12,660 nt of DNA from Vulcanisaeta sp. UBA163 (GCA_002496475.1 DAJV01000121.1:701-13360), one strand, 5' to 3'; shown: positions 1 to 6,599, numbered from the stretch's first letter. A program made the numbers and translations. The notes: a model not told the origin generated them from the sequence alone.

Positions 1-43
1 CAATGATTAGTAATCCTTGACCCCTCTTTCCAAGGCTTGCCAT
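1..43 (-). CDS. Pilin-like secreted protein, N-terminus only (partial)
   Basis: Only the first 14 codons are in the window; the gene runs off the left edge. The visible peptide is MASLGKRGQGLLII. A short basic segment ending in K-R-G, followed by Q-G and the start of a hydrophobic run, is the pattern of a class III (type IV pilin-like) signal peptide, cut by a PibD-type prepilin peptidase after the glycine. The ATG lies 6 nt after the TGA stop of the upstream pilin-like gene on the same strand, so the two are probably co-transcribed. That gene also has G-Q at its predicted cleavage site, which supports two related components of one surface structure. With so little sequence, function is inferred from the signal and the neighbour only. 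Confidence 0.5.
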   Translation of the reverse strand, partial: MASLGKRGQGLLII

Positions 44-49
44 GTCACA

Positions 50-1567
50 TCACCCCATTGGGCTGAATTGATTACCGCCGTAGTACAAGTATAACGATGC
101 ATAGTAGGCTGAGTCCCCGATGTAGATGAGTGATGTCGCCGTACCCACTGGTGCATTCCTTATTGTTTTTCCAAAGACTATGATCCTATTACTTAGGTAA
201 AATTGTGGTGATATTCCGTAGGGTATTACTAGGATCTGTGACTTAGGTATGGTACTTGACTGCCCCTGGGAGTTTCTGTAGACGGTAACTATGAGGAACA
301 TTGGTGAGCTTGGTATGTTCCAGTAACACACGGAGCTCTTTTCGCCACTGTTTGGATTACCATTGCCGGGGTAGGTGGTTGTGCAGGGTACTGGGTATGA
401 CTGCTGGCTATTGCCGTTTGCTGGGTTTAGGGTAAAGTTTGTTTCCTGAAATACATAACCATAGACTGATTTATATATTGCCATTACCCTTAATCCAAGT
501 GATTTTTTCCCAGTGCTATTGTAAATATTTTCCAGACAAGTCGTGCTGAATACACTTGGGTCCATGAATAGTATTGAGTTCATGTTTGTGCTGTTGGGTA
601 GTATCATCACCATTAGTAGTGGTATTGTTACGTTGTTTGGCCATATCAAGTAGCCATGGTCTCCAATCCCACTTAAACTCGCGTATGCATCTATGTAAAT
701 ACTCGATGCATTGCTTATGTACGGATGGTTCACGGTTAAGTTACCTAATGCATTGGCGCAGTTTAGGTTTGCCATATTGAAGGTAACCATGCCATTATTA
801 TTCGTGGTTTCTGGCGGTGATGTTCCTGTACATATTGCGAAACTGAACTTATTATTACCCTTATTATTACCCAGGTTGTTGTAGTACATTATTGTGTATG
901 TTATTTGCACTATTGCGTTAGGTACTGGCTGTGGTGGGCTTGTGTTGAACCTAGTCACCTTCACAGTTATTGTGTTTGTTGACGTGTTATTTATTACCGT
1001 GACATTGAACACTGGGTATATCACCAATTTAAGATCATAGTTATTGCTCAGACCCAACATTTCCTTTACCGTTGCGTAGTTAAGTATGGTTTTTCCTAAC
1101 CCAATTGGCATTAGTATGAAGTAATTTGTTATGTATAGGCTTGTAATGTTGAGACTGTTTAGGTAGCCGAAGAAGCCGTTAGATGAGGATGGTATTGAGC
1201 ATATGGCGGTTTTTCCTGGGGGTGGTGGTAGTGGGTTTATTAGGTTTTGGTAGTCCCAGTATGTGAGGGCTAGTACCTTGAATGGGTCTAGGTGGTATGG
1301 TTGGTTTGGCTCTGCCAGGCCGAAGGCGGCTAGTTGGTTTGCGTTTAGGCCCCAGTTGATTGGGTTCCCTGGGCTTGTGACTATGTATTGGAGTAGTGAT
1401 TGTGCCTTGGCGTTTAGTTGGAAGGTGTTTACCTCGGAGCCTGCGGAGTATGAGTAGTTTGGTATTAGGGCTATGAATACGATTATTGCGATTATTATTG
1501 CTGGTATTATTATTGCTACCTCTATTGCGCTTGTTTGACCATTAATCATTGCCTTAGAATTAGTCAT
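50..1567 (-). CDS. Large pilin-like surface protein with class III signal peptide
   Basis: 505 residues, family not recognised. The N-terminus is a basic/polar stretch ending in N9-G10, then Q11-T-S-A-I-E16-V, then a strongly hydrophobic Ile-rich helix to about residue 36. This matches archaeal type IV pilin-like signals cut by PibD after G10, leaving the helix as membrane anchor or filament core. The rest is predicted extracellular. Residues about 185-300 resemble an Ig-like (Big_1-type) fold, with P-V-P-N-A-I-V near 214 and N-N-G-M-V-T-F-N near 257. There are many N-x-S/T glycosylation sequons and six cysteines (C123, C246, C270, C344, C395, C414), an even number compatible with disulfides. 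At 505 residues it is much longer than an ordinary pilin subunit, so it could be a minor or adhesin-type pilin, or an anchored surface protein. A TATA-like box lies 28 bp upstream of the ATG, suggesting a leaderless transcript. A second pilin-like gene follows after 6 nt. Confidence 0.65.
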   Translation of the reverse strand: MTNSKAMINGQTSAIEVAIIIPAIIIAIIVFIALIPNYSYSAGSEVNTFQLNAKAQSLLQYIVTSPGNPINWGLNANQLAAFGLAEPNQPYHLDPFKVLALTYWDYQNLINPLPPPPGKTAICSIPSSSNGFFGYLNSLNITSLYITNYFILMPIGLGKTILNYATVKEMLGLSNNYDLKLVIYPVFNVTVINNTSTNTITVKVTRFNTSPPQPVPNAIVQITYTIMYYNNLGNNKGNNKFSFAICTGTSPPETTNNNGMVTFNMANLNCANALGNLTVNHPYISNASSIYIDAYASLSGIGDHGYLIWPNNVTIPLLMVMILPNSTNMNSILFMDPSVFSTTCLENIYNSTGKKSLGLRVMAIYKSVYGYVFQETNFTLNPANGNSQQSYPVPCTTTYPGNGNPNSGEKSSVCYWNIPSSPMFLIVTVYRNSQGQSSTIPKSQILVIPYGISPQFYLSNRIIVFGKTIRNAPVGTATSLIYIGDSAYYASLYLYYGGNQFSPMG

Positions 1568-1590
1568 TATATTAATAAATTGAATGATCA

Positions 1591-1600
1591 GTTTTTAAAC
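1591..1600 (-). promoter_or_regulatory. TATA box of the pilin-like gene
   Basis: On the minus strand the sequence reads GTTTAAAAAC, centred about 28 bp upstream of the ATG at 1567. That is the spacing expected for an archaeal TATA box driving a leaderless transcript. The divergent rpl6 promoter lies 50-70 bp away in the same intergenic stretch. Confidence 0.5.
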
Positions 1601-1653
1601 CTAGCTATTCATAAACTTCCAAAGCAGATACGAGGCGTGTTAAGGCAAAAACG

Positions 1654-1661
1654 CTTTAATA
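1654..1661 (+). promoter_or_regulatory. TATA box of rpl6
   Basis: CTTTAATA is centred about 29 bp upstream of the ATG at 1687. The spacing fits a leaderless rpl6 mRNA. It argues against the upstream in-frame GTG at 1669, which lies too close to the box to be transcribed. Confidence 0.45.
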
Positions 1662-1686
1662 GGGGTCTGTGTATCATCACTTCGTC

Positions 1687-2259
1687 ATGGCTAGGCAGCC
1701 ATATGTGTTTGGGGAGGTTGAGGTTCCAGACGGTGTTAAGGTTGATATTAGTGGTAATAGAGTTATTGTTAAGGGTCCATTGGGCACCCTAGAGAGGGAC
1801 TTCGGTAATATACCAGTCATTATAAGGACTTCCGACAGCTCCATTATCGTTGAATCATACTTCGCCGGTAGGAGGGAGAAGGCTATTGTTGGTACCGTGG
1901 CTGGCCACATTAGGAATATGATTCTTGGTGTTACGAGGGGTTGGAGGTATAAGCTTAAGATCGTGTTTTCCCACTTCCCAATGAATGCCAAGGCCCAGGG
2001 TAATCAATTAATCATTGAGAATTTCATGGGTAGGAGATCGAAGATTACGCTTAACATACCCAAGGGCGTTAAGGTGTCGACTACTAAGGATGACATTGTT
2101 ATTGAGGGTATTGATAAGGAGGTTGTTAGTCAGTTTGCAGCTGCCGTTGAGTTGGTGACCACGTTAAGAGGCGAGGAGAGGATTAGTCCGCATGGTCGTG
2201 AGGGCGGTCCAGGCGTTCTTGATGGCATCTACGTATATGCAGTTGAACACATGAAGTAA
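1687..2259 (+). CDS. rpl6: 50S ribosomal protein L6 (uL6)
   Basis: 190 residues from the ATG at 1687, a normal length for archaeal uL6. The protein binds 23S rRNA near the sarcin-ricin loop in the large subunit, where translation GTPases dock. The sequence shows the two tandem uL6 half-domains. The first carries G-N-R-V-I-V-K-G-P-L-G and H-I-R-N-M-I-x-G-V-T-x-G-W-x-Y-K. The second has F-S-H-F-P-M-N-A, I-E-N-F-M-G-R-R and a C-terminal D-G-I-Y-V. A GTG at 1669 would add six residues but lies only about 11 bp from the TATA box, so the ATG is preferred. In most archaea this gene sits in the spc-type ribosomal operon; here no other ribosomal gene is adjacent. The 3' flank carries a fragment duplicated from the VWA gene, starting 2 bp after the stop codon. 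Confidence 0.97.
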   Translation: MARQPYVFGEVEVPDGVKVDISGNRVIVKGPLGTLERDFGNIPVIIRTSDSSIIVESYFAGRREKAIVGTVAGHIRNMILGVTRGWRYKLKIVFSHFPMNAKAQGNQLIIENFMGRRSKITLNIPKGVKVSTTKDDIVIEGIDKEVVSQFAAAVELVTTLRGEERISPHGREGGPGVLDGIYVYAVEHMK

Positions 2260-2261
2260 GT

Positions 2262-2338
2262 TTATCACCAGGGTTAGAGGGGTTTACCGATAAGTATAGG
2301 TTCTCAATACCGATCCTGGTTACTGCCTCCTTAAACCC
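2262..2338 (-). pseudogene. Fragment duplicated from the VWA gene
   Basis: These bases align without gaps, in the same orientation, to 6283-6359 inside the VWA protein gene (offset 4021). Positions 2285-2325 are identical to 6306-6346, 41 of 41, including third codon positions. The flanks match with scattered differences. Read on the minus strand it still encodes a peptide close to VWA residues 58-83 (shared core T-R-I-G-I-E-N-L-Y-L-S-V). It has no start, and it continues into rpl6 antisense sequence. It looks like the relic of a paralogous gene or a recombination scar. The other reading is retained sequence in the rpl6 3' untranslated region. Confidence 0.6.
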
Positions 2339-2589
2339 ATATAACATACTTAAAATCTCGCTCCCTGGGAGTATTATTCAGTGGTAGTTGGCTAAGTATG
2401 GTGGGGATTCTAGGTTTGCTAAGTCATTGAATACGTCTAGGGCGTGCTCAAGGTACGGCTTGGTTATCAATAGGGACTTGCCCTAAACATACTCAAGCAC
2501 TGGGCTGGGAATCAACTCAACCGCCTGCGGAGCCCCACCCAAAACCCGCAGTGACTAATAAGCAGGAATCCCCTTCAGTGGAGGTCAGT
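2339..2589 (-). pseudogene. Gene-free stretch with a decayed reading frame of unknown origin
   Basis: No intact gene is visible between the VWA-like fragment and the nucleotidyltransferase stop. On the minus strand, one frame continuous with the VWA-like fragment is readable except for three stop codons. One block reads K-S-L-L-I-T-K-P-Y-L-E-H-A-L-D-V-F-N-D-L-A, then A-N-Y-H before the next stop. This looks like decayed coding sequence on the same strand as the gene upstream of it. I do not recognise the family, and the residues match nothing in the VWA protein upstream of its duplicated segment. A chance open frame cannot be excluded. Confidence 0.25.
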
Positions 2590-3192
2590 TTACTCTAGGT
2601 AAATCCCGGATTTCTCAAGCCTTCTTTCTATGGCGTCTTTGTCATCCGGATAATAATTAATGGCTTCCCTTATGTACTTCCTGTCTATGTTCAGTTTGCT
2701 CTCTGGATCCGCCAGTATTTCGGCGATCCTTGATAGAAATTCATCACCCTCCTCACTGGCCTCCCTTGCCTTTAGCACCAGTAGATCCTCCAGCCTTATG
2801 CTTCTTATTTCTAGCCCATTTACTTTAATCCTTAGGGAGTTCCTTATCATACCCTCAGGTATGTATATGTCGAGTAGGTTCTCCATTAGGTCCACCCTGA
2901 CCACTTGCGCGTCCACCAGTATTTCGTAGTACATCATGCCGTTCATGTCCATGCCCACATCCCAATCATTGTCCTTTGCTATTTCCTCGAAGAGCTCTGG
3001 CTCTGTCACGGTTGATTTATTTATTATGAATATGTCTATATCATGGACATTCCAATTAACGCCATACAATAGGGGTAGCACGGCGCTTCCAATTAGCATG
3101 AAGTCAATGCCCCTCTTGCTCAACTCCATGCTGACCTTTACTAAGGCTTTTTTTATTAATTCCACGGTTTCTCTCAATTGATTATTCGTCAT
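2590..3192 (-). CDS. Nucleotidyltransferase-fold protein (Pol beta superfamily)
   Basis: 200 residues. After an N-terminal helix (about 5-28) comes F-M-L-I-G-S-A-V-L-P-L-L-Y-G, with the G35-S36 of the nucleotidyltransferase fold. Then come V-H-D51-I-D53-I-F-I and a third acidic residue at D101 (V-V-R-V-D-L-M), giving a complete metal-binding triad. The C-terminal half (S-I-R-L-E-D-L-L-V-L-K-A-R-E-A near 131-145) resembles AbiEii-like or DUF6036-like nucleotidyltransferases. Some relatives are toxins of toxin-antitoxin pairs that modify tRNA; others have unknown substrates. No intact partner is adjacent: the downstream 330 bp is degenerate and the divergent neighbour looks SecB-like. The substrate is therefore unassigned. 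It starts at ATG 3192, with a TATA-like box about 28 bp upstream that lies closer to the divergent gene's start. Confidence 0.6.
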   Translation of the reverse strand: MTNNQLRETVELIKKALVKVSMELSKRGIDFMLIGSAVLPLLYGVNWNVHDIDIFIINKSTVTEPELFEEIAKDNDWDVGMDMNGMMYYEILVDAQVVRVDLMENLLDIYIPEGMIRNSLRIKVNGLEIRSIRLEDLLVLKAREASEEGDEFLSRIAEILADPESKLNIDRKYIREAINYYPDDKDAIERRLEKSGIYLE

Positions 3193-3200
3193 GCGTAGAC

Positions 3201-3224
3201 TTTAAAATACCATGTGAATTTAAG
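3201..3224. promoter_or_regulatory. Interleaved divergent TATA boxes
   Basis: The 47-bp gap between two divergent starts holds two AT-rich boxes. TTTAAAAT (3201-3208) is about 35 bp before the plus-strand ATG at 3240. The minus-strand CTTAAATT (3217-3224) is centred 28 bp before the minus-strand ATG at 3192. Each box lies on the far side from its own gene, so the two promoters overlap. The assignment rests on spacing alone. Confidence 0.4.
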
Positions 3225-3239
3225 TATTTTGCAGAGAGT

Positions 3240-3662
3240 ATGTCGACTCCGGGTTTTAAGGCCGTGGGCATAAGATTTGATTACCTACACGCCGAGAGAC
3301 TTCAGTTAATACTACCGCAGACCCAGGTGGCATTCAATGTGAACCTCGTAATAGGGCCCAATGCAACACTTAGGAATGATATAGTGGAGATACCGTTCTC
3401 CCTAGCTGCTAATTCAAACCCATCAATCGTCAGCATATCGATAAGGGGCGCGTTGATAATACAGGGTGAACCAAGGCAGATTGAGGAATTGGTTAAGTCC
3501 GTGAATTCCGGTAAACCATCACAAGTAATTCAAATGATGATTGGGCAATACGTATTCTTCGAAGTAAACCTACTCCTCAAGGAGTTGGGTATACCGCCGG
3601 CAATGCCCATTGCTCTCCAGCCGCAGCAGAGACAGGGCGAGGGAACCACAATGTATGCTTAA
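3240..3662 (+). CDS. Small beta-rich protein, possibly SecB-like chaperone
   Basis: 140 residues with no membrane segment. Alternating hydrophobic patterns suggest about four beta strands between residues 8 and 78 (R-L-Q-L-I-L-P, V-N-L-V-I-G-P, V-E-I-P-F-S-L, I-S-I-R-G-A-L-I-I-Q-G). A short helix follows, then a final helix with Y-V-F-F-E-V-N-L-L-L-K-E-L-G-I-P-P-A-M-P-I-A-L. This strand layout and the closing helix ending in G-I-P-P-x-x-P resemble SecB-family proteins, including the SecB-like proteins of toxin-antitoxin-chaperone modules and the archaeal MJ0357. SecB binds unfolded proteins for export or protects labile partners. The assignment is pattern-based and uncertain; it may be an uncharacterised archaeal family. 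The gene is divergent from the nucleotidyltransferase, and its stop overlaps the priL stop by 4 bp. Confidence 0.45.
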   Translation: MSTPGFKAVGIRFDYLHAERLQLILPQTQVAFNVNLVIGPNATLRNDIVEIPFSLAANSNPSIVSISIRGALIIQGEPRQIEELVKSVNSGKPSQVIQMMIGQYVFFEVNLLLKELGIPPAMPIALQPQQRQGEGTTMYA

Positions 3663-4771
3663 CCCTGCGCTTGCCGCATTGATTGGAACTTCCTGATTGC
3701 CTTAACTGTGTACTGTAGTGGGTTTTTAACGCCGCAGCCCAGGTTGGTTGGGCATAGCCCTAGGCTGTTCATTTCCTGGCAGGACGGGGGCATGTAGAAC
3801 TTATGTCCTCCTCTAAGTCCCGCTATGTGCTCCACTTGGTACCTTGTTACCCTCTCATCGAAGTCGGTAACGGACTTGAATAGGTTAACCACGTCCTCAA
3901 CGCAGTCCTCCATTGACCTACCCTCTAGGTCATGGCACCTCCTAAGCATGTAGGCAGCCACTGCAAACCTAGCCTGATGGCTTGGGTTACCGCCGGACTT
4001 AATCTCATTAATTATTGACTCCACGCAGGGGGGCGTTAACCCACTCACTTGAACCCTAAACCTACTCACTGACTTGTTTCTATACTCCATGAGTTCCCTC
4101 ATGCCGCCTAATGCATCTACTAATTGCTTCGTCTCATCAGCATTCTCCGATGCCTTAGTTATGAACTCAAGGACCCTCTTCTCAACAACCTCCTCAACTA
4201 GCCTAACCAAGTCCTTGTACGTAATCAAGACCCAACCCTTGAGTAGATACCTATTGACGAGTTTCCAGTATGGGTCATTCCTAGGCATGTGTCTCAGGTA
4301 ATCCCAAACCCTGACGCCAACGTCGAAGGTTAGGGCTAGGTTCTCATTATAAATGTCAAGTTCCCTCAACCTCATGGTATTGATACCAAACTCCCTGGCA
4401 ACATACGTTATGCAGTCCGGGTCCTCTAAAGCCAACTTACTGGAGAACCTCTTGCTTTCAACATCTGCGAATCTTCTCCACAGGGACTTATCGAGGTGCG
4501 CCGCAAGGACTACCGCCACGTAATGCGCAAGTAATTCGTCCTCCCCCAGGTCTAGGTCGTCAGTTATTGACCCCCTAAGCACGGCCTCACTGAGTATCTC
4601 ATAGGCCCTCTGCAGTAGTTGCCTACCCATTACTGAGTTTGCTAAGTCATTTATGTAGATACCCCTCTCGCTTGTTATTTCCCTGAACCTCGCAAGACCC
4701 TCCTTACTAAATGGGTACTTAACGATAAAACTCACATAATCATTAAAGCACCTAAGCACTTCAAGACTCAC
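3659..4771 (-). CDS. priL: DNA primase large subunit PriL
   Basis: 370 residues. PriL is the regulatory, iron-sulfur subunit of the archaeal/eukaryotic primase; with catalytic PriS it makes replication primers. The N-terminal half (about 1-210) is the all-helical PriS-binding region. The C-terminal domain carries the family hallmarks: P-P-C249-V-E-S, H-Q-A-R-F-A-V-A-A-Y-M-L, D-F-D-E-R-V-T-R-Y-Q-V-E-H-I, then P-P-S-C331-x8-C340 and C346. C249, C331, C340 and C346 are the expected [4Fe-4S] ligands; C279 and C290 are extra. It uses a GTG start, with a TATA box centred 26 bp upstream, so the transcript is probably leaderless. priS is not next to it. Its stop codon is embedded in the TTAA shared with the convergent upstream neighbour. 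Confidence 0.93.
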   Translation of the reverse strand: MSLEVLRCFNDYVSFIVKYPFSKEGLARFREITSERGIYINDLANSVMGRQLLQRAYEILSEAVLRGSITDDLDLGEDELLAHYVAVVLAAHLDKSLWRRFADVESKRFSSKLALEDPDCITYVAREFGINTMRLRELDIYNENLALTFDVGVRVWDYLRHMPRNDPYWKLVNRYLLKGWVLITYKDLVRLVEEVVEKRVLEFITKASENADETKQLVDALGGMRELMEYRNKSVSRFRVQVSGLTPPCVESIINEIKSGGNPSHQARFAVAAYMLRRCHDLEGRSMEDCVEDVVNLFKSVTDFDERVTRYQVEHIAGLRGGHKFYMPPSCQEMNSLGLCPTNLGCGVKNPLQYTVKAIRKFQSMRQAQG

Positions 4772-4793
4772 CAGTGGTTAGTCCACATCTGGG

Positions 4794-4800
4794 TATATAA
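4794..4800 (-). promoter_or_regulatory. TATA box of priL
   Basis: On the minus strand it reads TTATATA, centred 26 bp upstream of the GTG start at 4771. This is the clearest consensus-like box in the window and supports the GTG as start of a leaderless transcript. The remaining gap to 5003 (about 200 bp, downstream of the VWA gene) shows no gene, no convincing RNA structure and no obvious repeat. Confidence 0.5.
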
Positions 4801-5003
4801 AGAAATTAGGTTTAGTGCTTGCCGTATTACAAGGATGTTGCGTACCGCTGGTGAAAAATGCCTGAGGTAAACTGATCCCAGGTCGCATTATTGAGGCGTG
4901 TTTTTTCCCTACCTAGTTGTAATTGCACCCTGTATGTCGCTACACCATGCCTAAGGCCCCACTGCCCTAGTTACATGATCAATCAATTAAGGTATGAGTG
5001 GGG

Positions 5004-6530
5004 TCATATGCTATGTAGTTTATCCATTATTAGTGCCTTGCCTAGGTCGTGAATACTACTTATCTTAATGAATAGTCCACCGCCTATCTTGGACAACCTC
5101 ATTAGTAGTTCATCATCGCTGTTCTCACCGATGGCTATGGTGGATATTGTCGTGCCACTCCTCCTAAGCTTAACAGCCTCCTTAATGCACATGCTTGAGT
5201 TTACTGTCCTGCCATCAGTAACGCAGATCACGTGCTTGGAATTACTCCTTGACCTAGTTAGCACGTCCCTAGATCTCTCCAGGGCATTTGCCAGGTTTGT
5301 ACCGCCGCCAGCATATACGTACTTAAGCATGTAATTCATCTGCTGCCAATACCTCCTGACCTGGTGCAGTCCCCATAATACATCGGCTCTGAAATTAAAG
5401 AGGATCATTGCCAACCTGTCATTGGCCTTGGAGAGGAATTGTATGTATTGGGTCACTGCGTCCTTGGCGATCTCGATCTTTGGCATACCATTACTGAGCT
5501 CCCTCATACTGCCTGAAACATCAAGGCATAGTACAATGTCTATTGTCTTTACGTTAGCGTACTCCTTCACCACAATGTCCTTATTGGTGAAGACCTTGTG
5601 CATCATCGTCTTCCTGCTCAGGTTCATGGCGGTCCTCTGGAGGTCCACGTCGAAGTAATTATCACCAACCTTATACTCCCTGACACTAACCACGTATGTT
5701 GGGTACTTATCAATGTCAGTGAACTTAACAATCTTAACCTGCCCCATACCGCTCATTGCATTTCTAACTACATTCCTCAGGGCCTCGAACATCCTCTCAC
5801 CCTCCCTACTCCTCCTGAGATCCATGGGCAGAAGCCCGTAATTCCTTAGGTAAGGCTCCATTTTCCTCAGAACCTTGCTCTTCTCCATGATATTAGAGTA
5901 TGGATCTATGAACATGTTTATTAACTGGGCTAGGTTTAGGAAGTTCACCGTACCAACACCACCATAGAGTATTTCATAAATAGTGGATATTATTGAGTCA
6001 AGCTTAGCATCCTTACTGTGCTCATCAACGTTGGTAATCATAGACCTACTGGTCATAAACTCCTGGTTCTCCTCCGTACTATACTCCGCGCCAAAACCAC
6101 CACCAATATTACCAGTACTCCTCTCATTAGACTCCTCGGTATTCTCACCCTCACTGAGCTCACCCTCATTACCTGCATTAAAACCAGTCATCTGTTGCAT
6201 TGCTTGGTCCTCCTCGGGCTCACCATGCTTCCTCTCAATATCCTCAAAGGCCCTCTCAAAGGCCTCTTCCAGGACTCTCTTCTTATCATCAGGGTTAGAG
6301 GTCTCTACCGATAAGTATAGGTTCTCAATACCGATCCTGGTTACTGTATCCTTAAACTTGTCATAATCAACACCGCCCTCAAGTAGTATTCTCATCATTA
6401 TATCGCTGGCTGCCGCCTCGAAACTCCTCACTGAACCCGGCCTAACAACCCTTGAATCCACCTGTAAATACCCATAAACCTTACTAAGTACCCTGGTTAT
6501 TACCTGCGCCGGGTCGACATTTTCACCCAA
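5004..6530 (-). CDS. VWA-domain protein, partner of MoxR ATPase
   Basis: 508 residues. The C-terminal third is a von Willebrand A domain with a complete metal-ion-dependent adhesion site: D337-V-S339-G-S341, T411 in A-G-G-G-T-N, and D439 in C-V-T-D-G-R-T. The N-terminal part (about 1-100) is helical. A Glu/Asn/Gly-rich, probably disordered linker spans about 104-165, and a second helical region spans about 170-260. This resembles CoxE/YehP-like VWA proteins that act with MoxR AAA+ ATPases to remodel or metallate client complexes. The moxR gene lies just upstream on the same strand, 69 bp away. The TTG start is the only good candidate: no ATG or GTG occurs before residue 45. It is preceded by a purine-rich GGGGTTAGG and a TATA-like box at 6565-6573, so the gene may have its own promoter. 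Residues 58-83 are duplicated beside rpl6. The client is unknown. Confidence 0.85.
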   Translation of the reverse strand: MGENVDPAQVITRVLSKVYGYLQVDSRVVRPGSVRSFEAAASDIMMRILLEGGVDYDKFKDTVTRIGIENLYLSVETSNPDDKKRVLEEAFERAFEDIERKHGEPEEDQAMQQMTGFNAGNEGELSEGENTEESNERSTGNIGGGFGAEYSTEENQEFMTSRSMITNVDEHSKDAKLDSIISTIYEILYGGVGTVNFLNLAQLINMFIDPYSNIMEKSKVLRKMEPYLRNYGLLPMDLRRSREGERMFEALRNVVRNAMSGMGQVKIVKFTDIDKYPTYVVSVREYKVGDNYFDVDLQRTAMNLSRKTMMHKVFTNKDIVVKEYANVKTIDIVLCLDVSGSMRELSNGMPKIEIAKDAVTQYIQFLSKANDRLAMILFNFRADVLWGLHQVRRYWQQMNYMLKYVYAGGGTNLANALERSRDVLTRSRSNSKHVICVTDGRTVNSSMCIKEAVKLRRSGTTISTIAIGENSDDELLMRLSKIGGGLFIKISSIHDLGKALIMDKLHSI

Positions 6531-6564
6531 GTCCTAACCCCAATTGTAATTAATTACACGCTGT

Positions 6565-6573
6565 ATTAAATAA
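6565..6573 (-). promoter_or_regulatory. Possible internal promoter of the VWA gene
   Basis: Minus-strand TTATTTAAT is centred 39 bp before the TTG start. Transcription would begin around 6541, giving a leader of about 12 nt that contains GGGGTTAGG as a weak Shine-Dalgarno. It could supplement read-through from moxR. The evidence is composition and spacing only. Confidence 0.35.
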
Positions 6574-6599
6574 CTTACCCATTTAATCACCCATGGTAA

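Noticed and set aside
574..780. 68-codon plus-strand open frame with several cysteines inside the pilin-like gene
   Set aside because: Antisense to a gene with a clear signal peptide and promoter; the low-complexity cysteine/serine pattern is a by-product of the opposite strand.
1669..1686. Upstream GTG start for rpl6
   Set aside because: It would add M-Y-H-H-F-V, which is not a usual uL6 beginning, and it is only about 11 bp from the TATA box.
1677..1991. 104-codon minus-strand open frame opposite rpl6
   Set aside because: Fully antisense to a conserved ribosomal protein gene, with no independent support.
2297..2320. T-loop-like GGTTCTCAATACC suggesting a tRNA
   Set aside because: The same bases are coding sequence in the VWA gene, and no acceptor, D or anticodon arms can be folded around them.
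4801..5003. Gap between priL and the VWA gene as a possible RNA gene or lost gene
   Set aside because: No convincing stem-loop, C/D box pair, tRNA pattern or coding-like frame was found. The T-run near 4911 is on the wrong strand to end the VWA transcript.
5983..6366. 127-codon open frame on the plus strand inside the VWA gene
   Set aside because: Antisense to the acidic linker-coding region of a well-supported gene. The Leu/Ser-rich translation matches no family and no promoter is visible.
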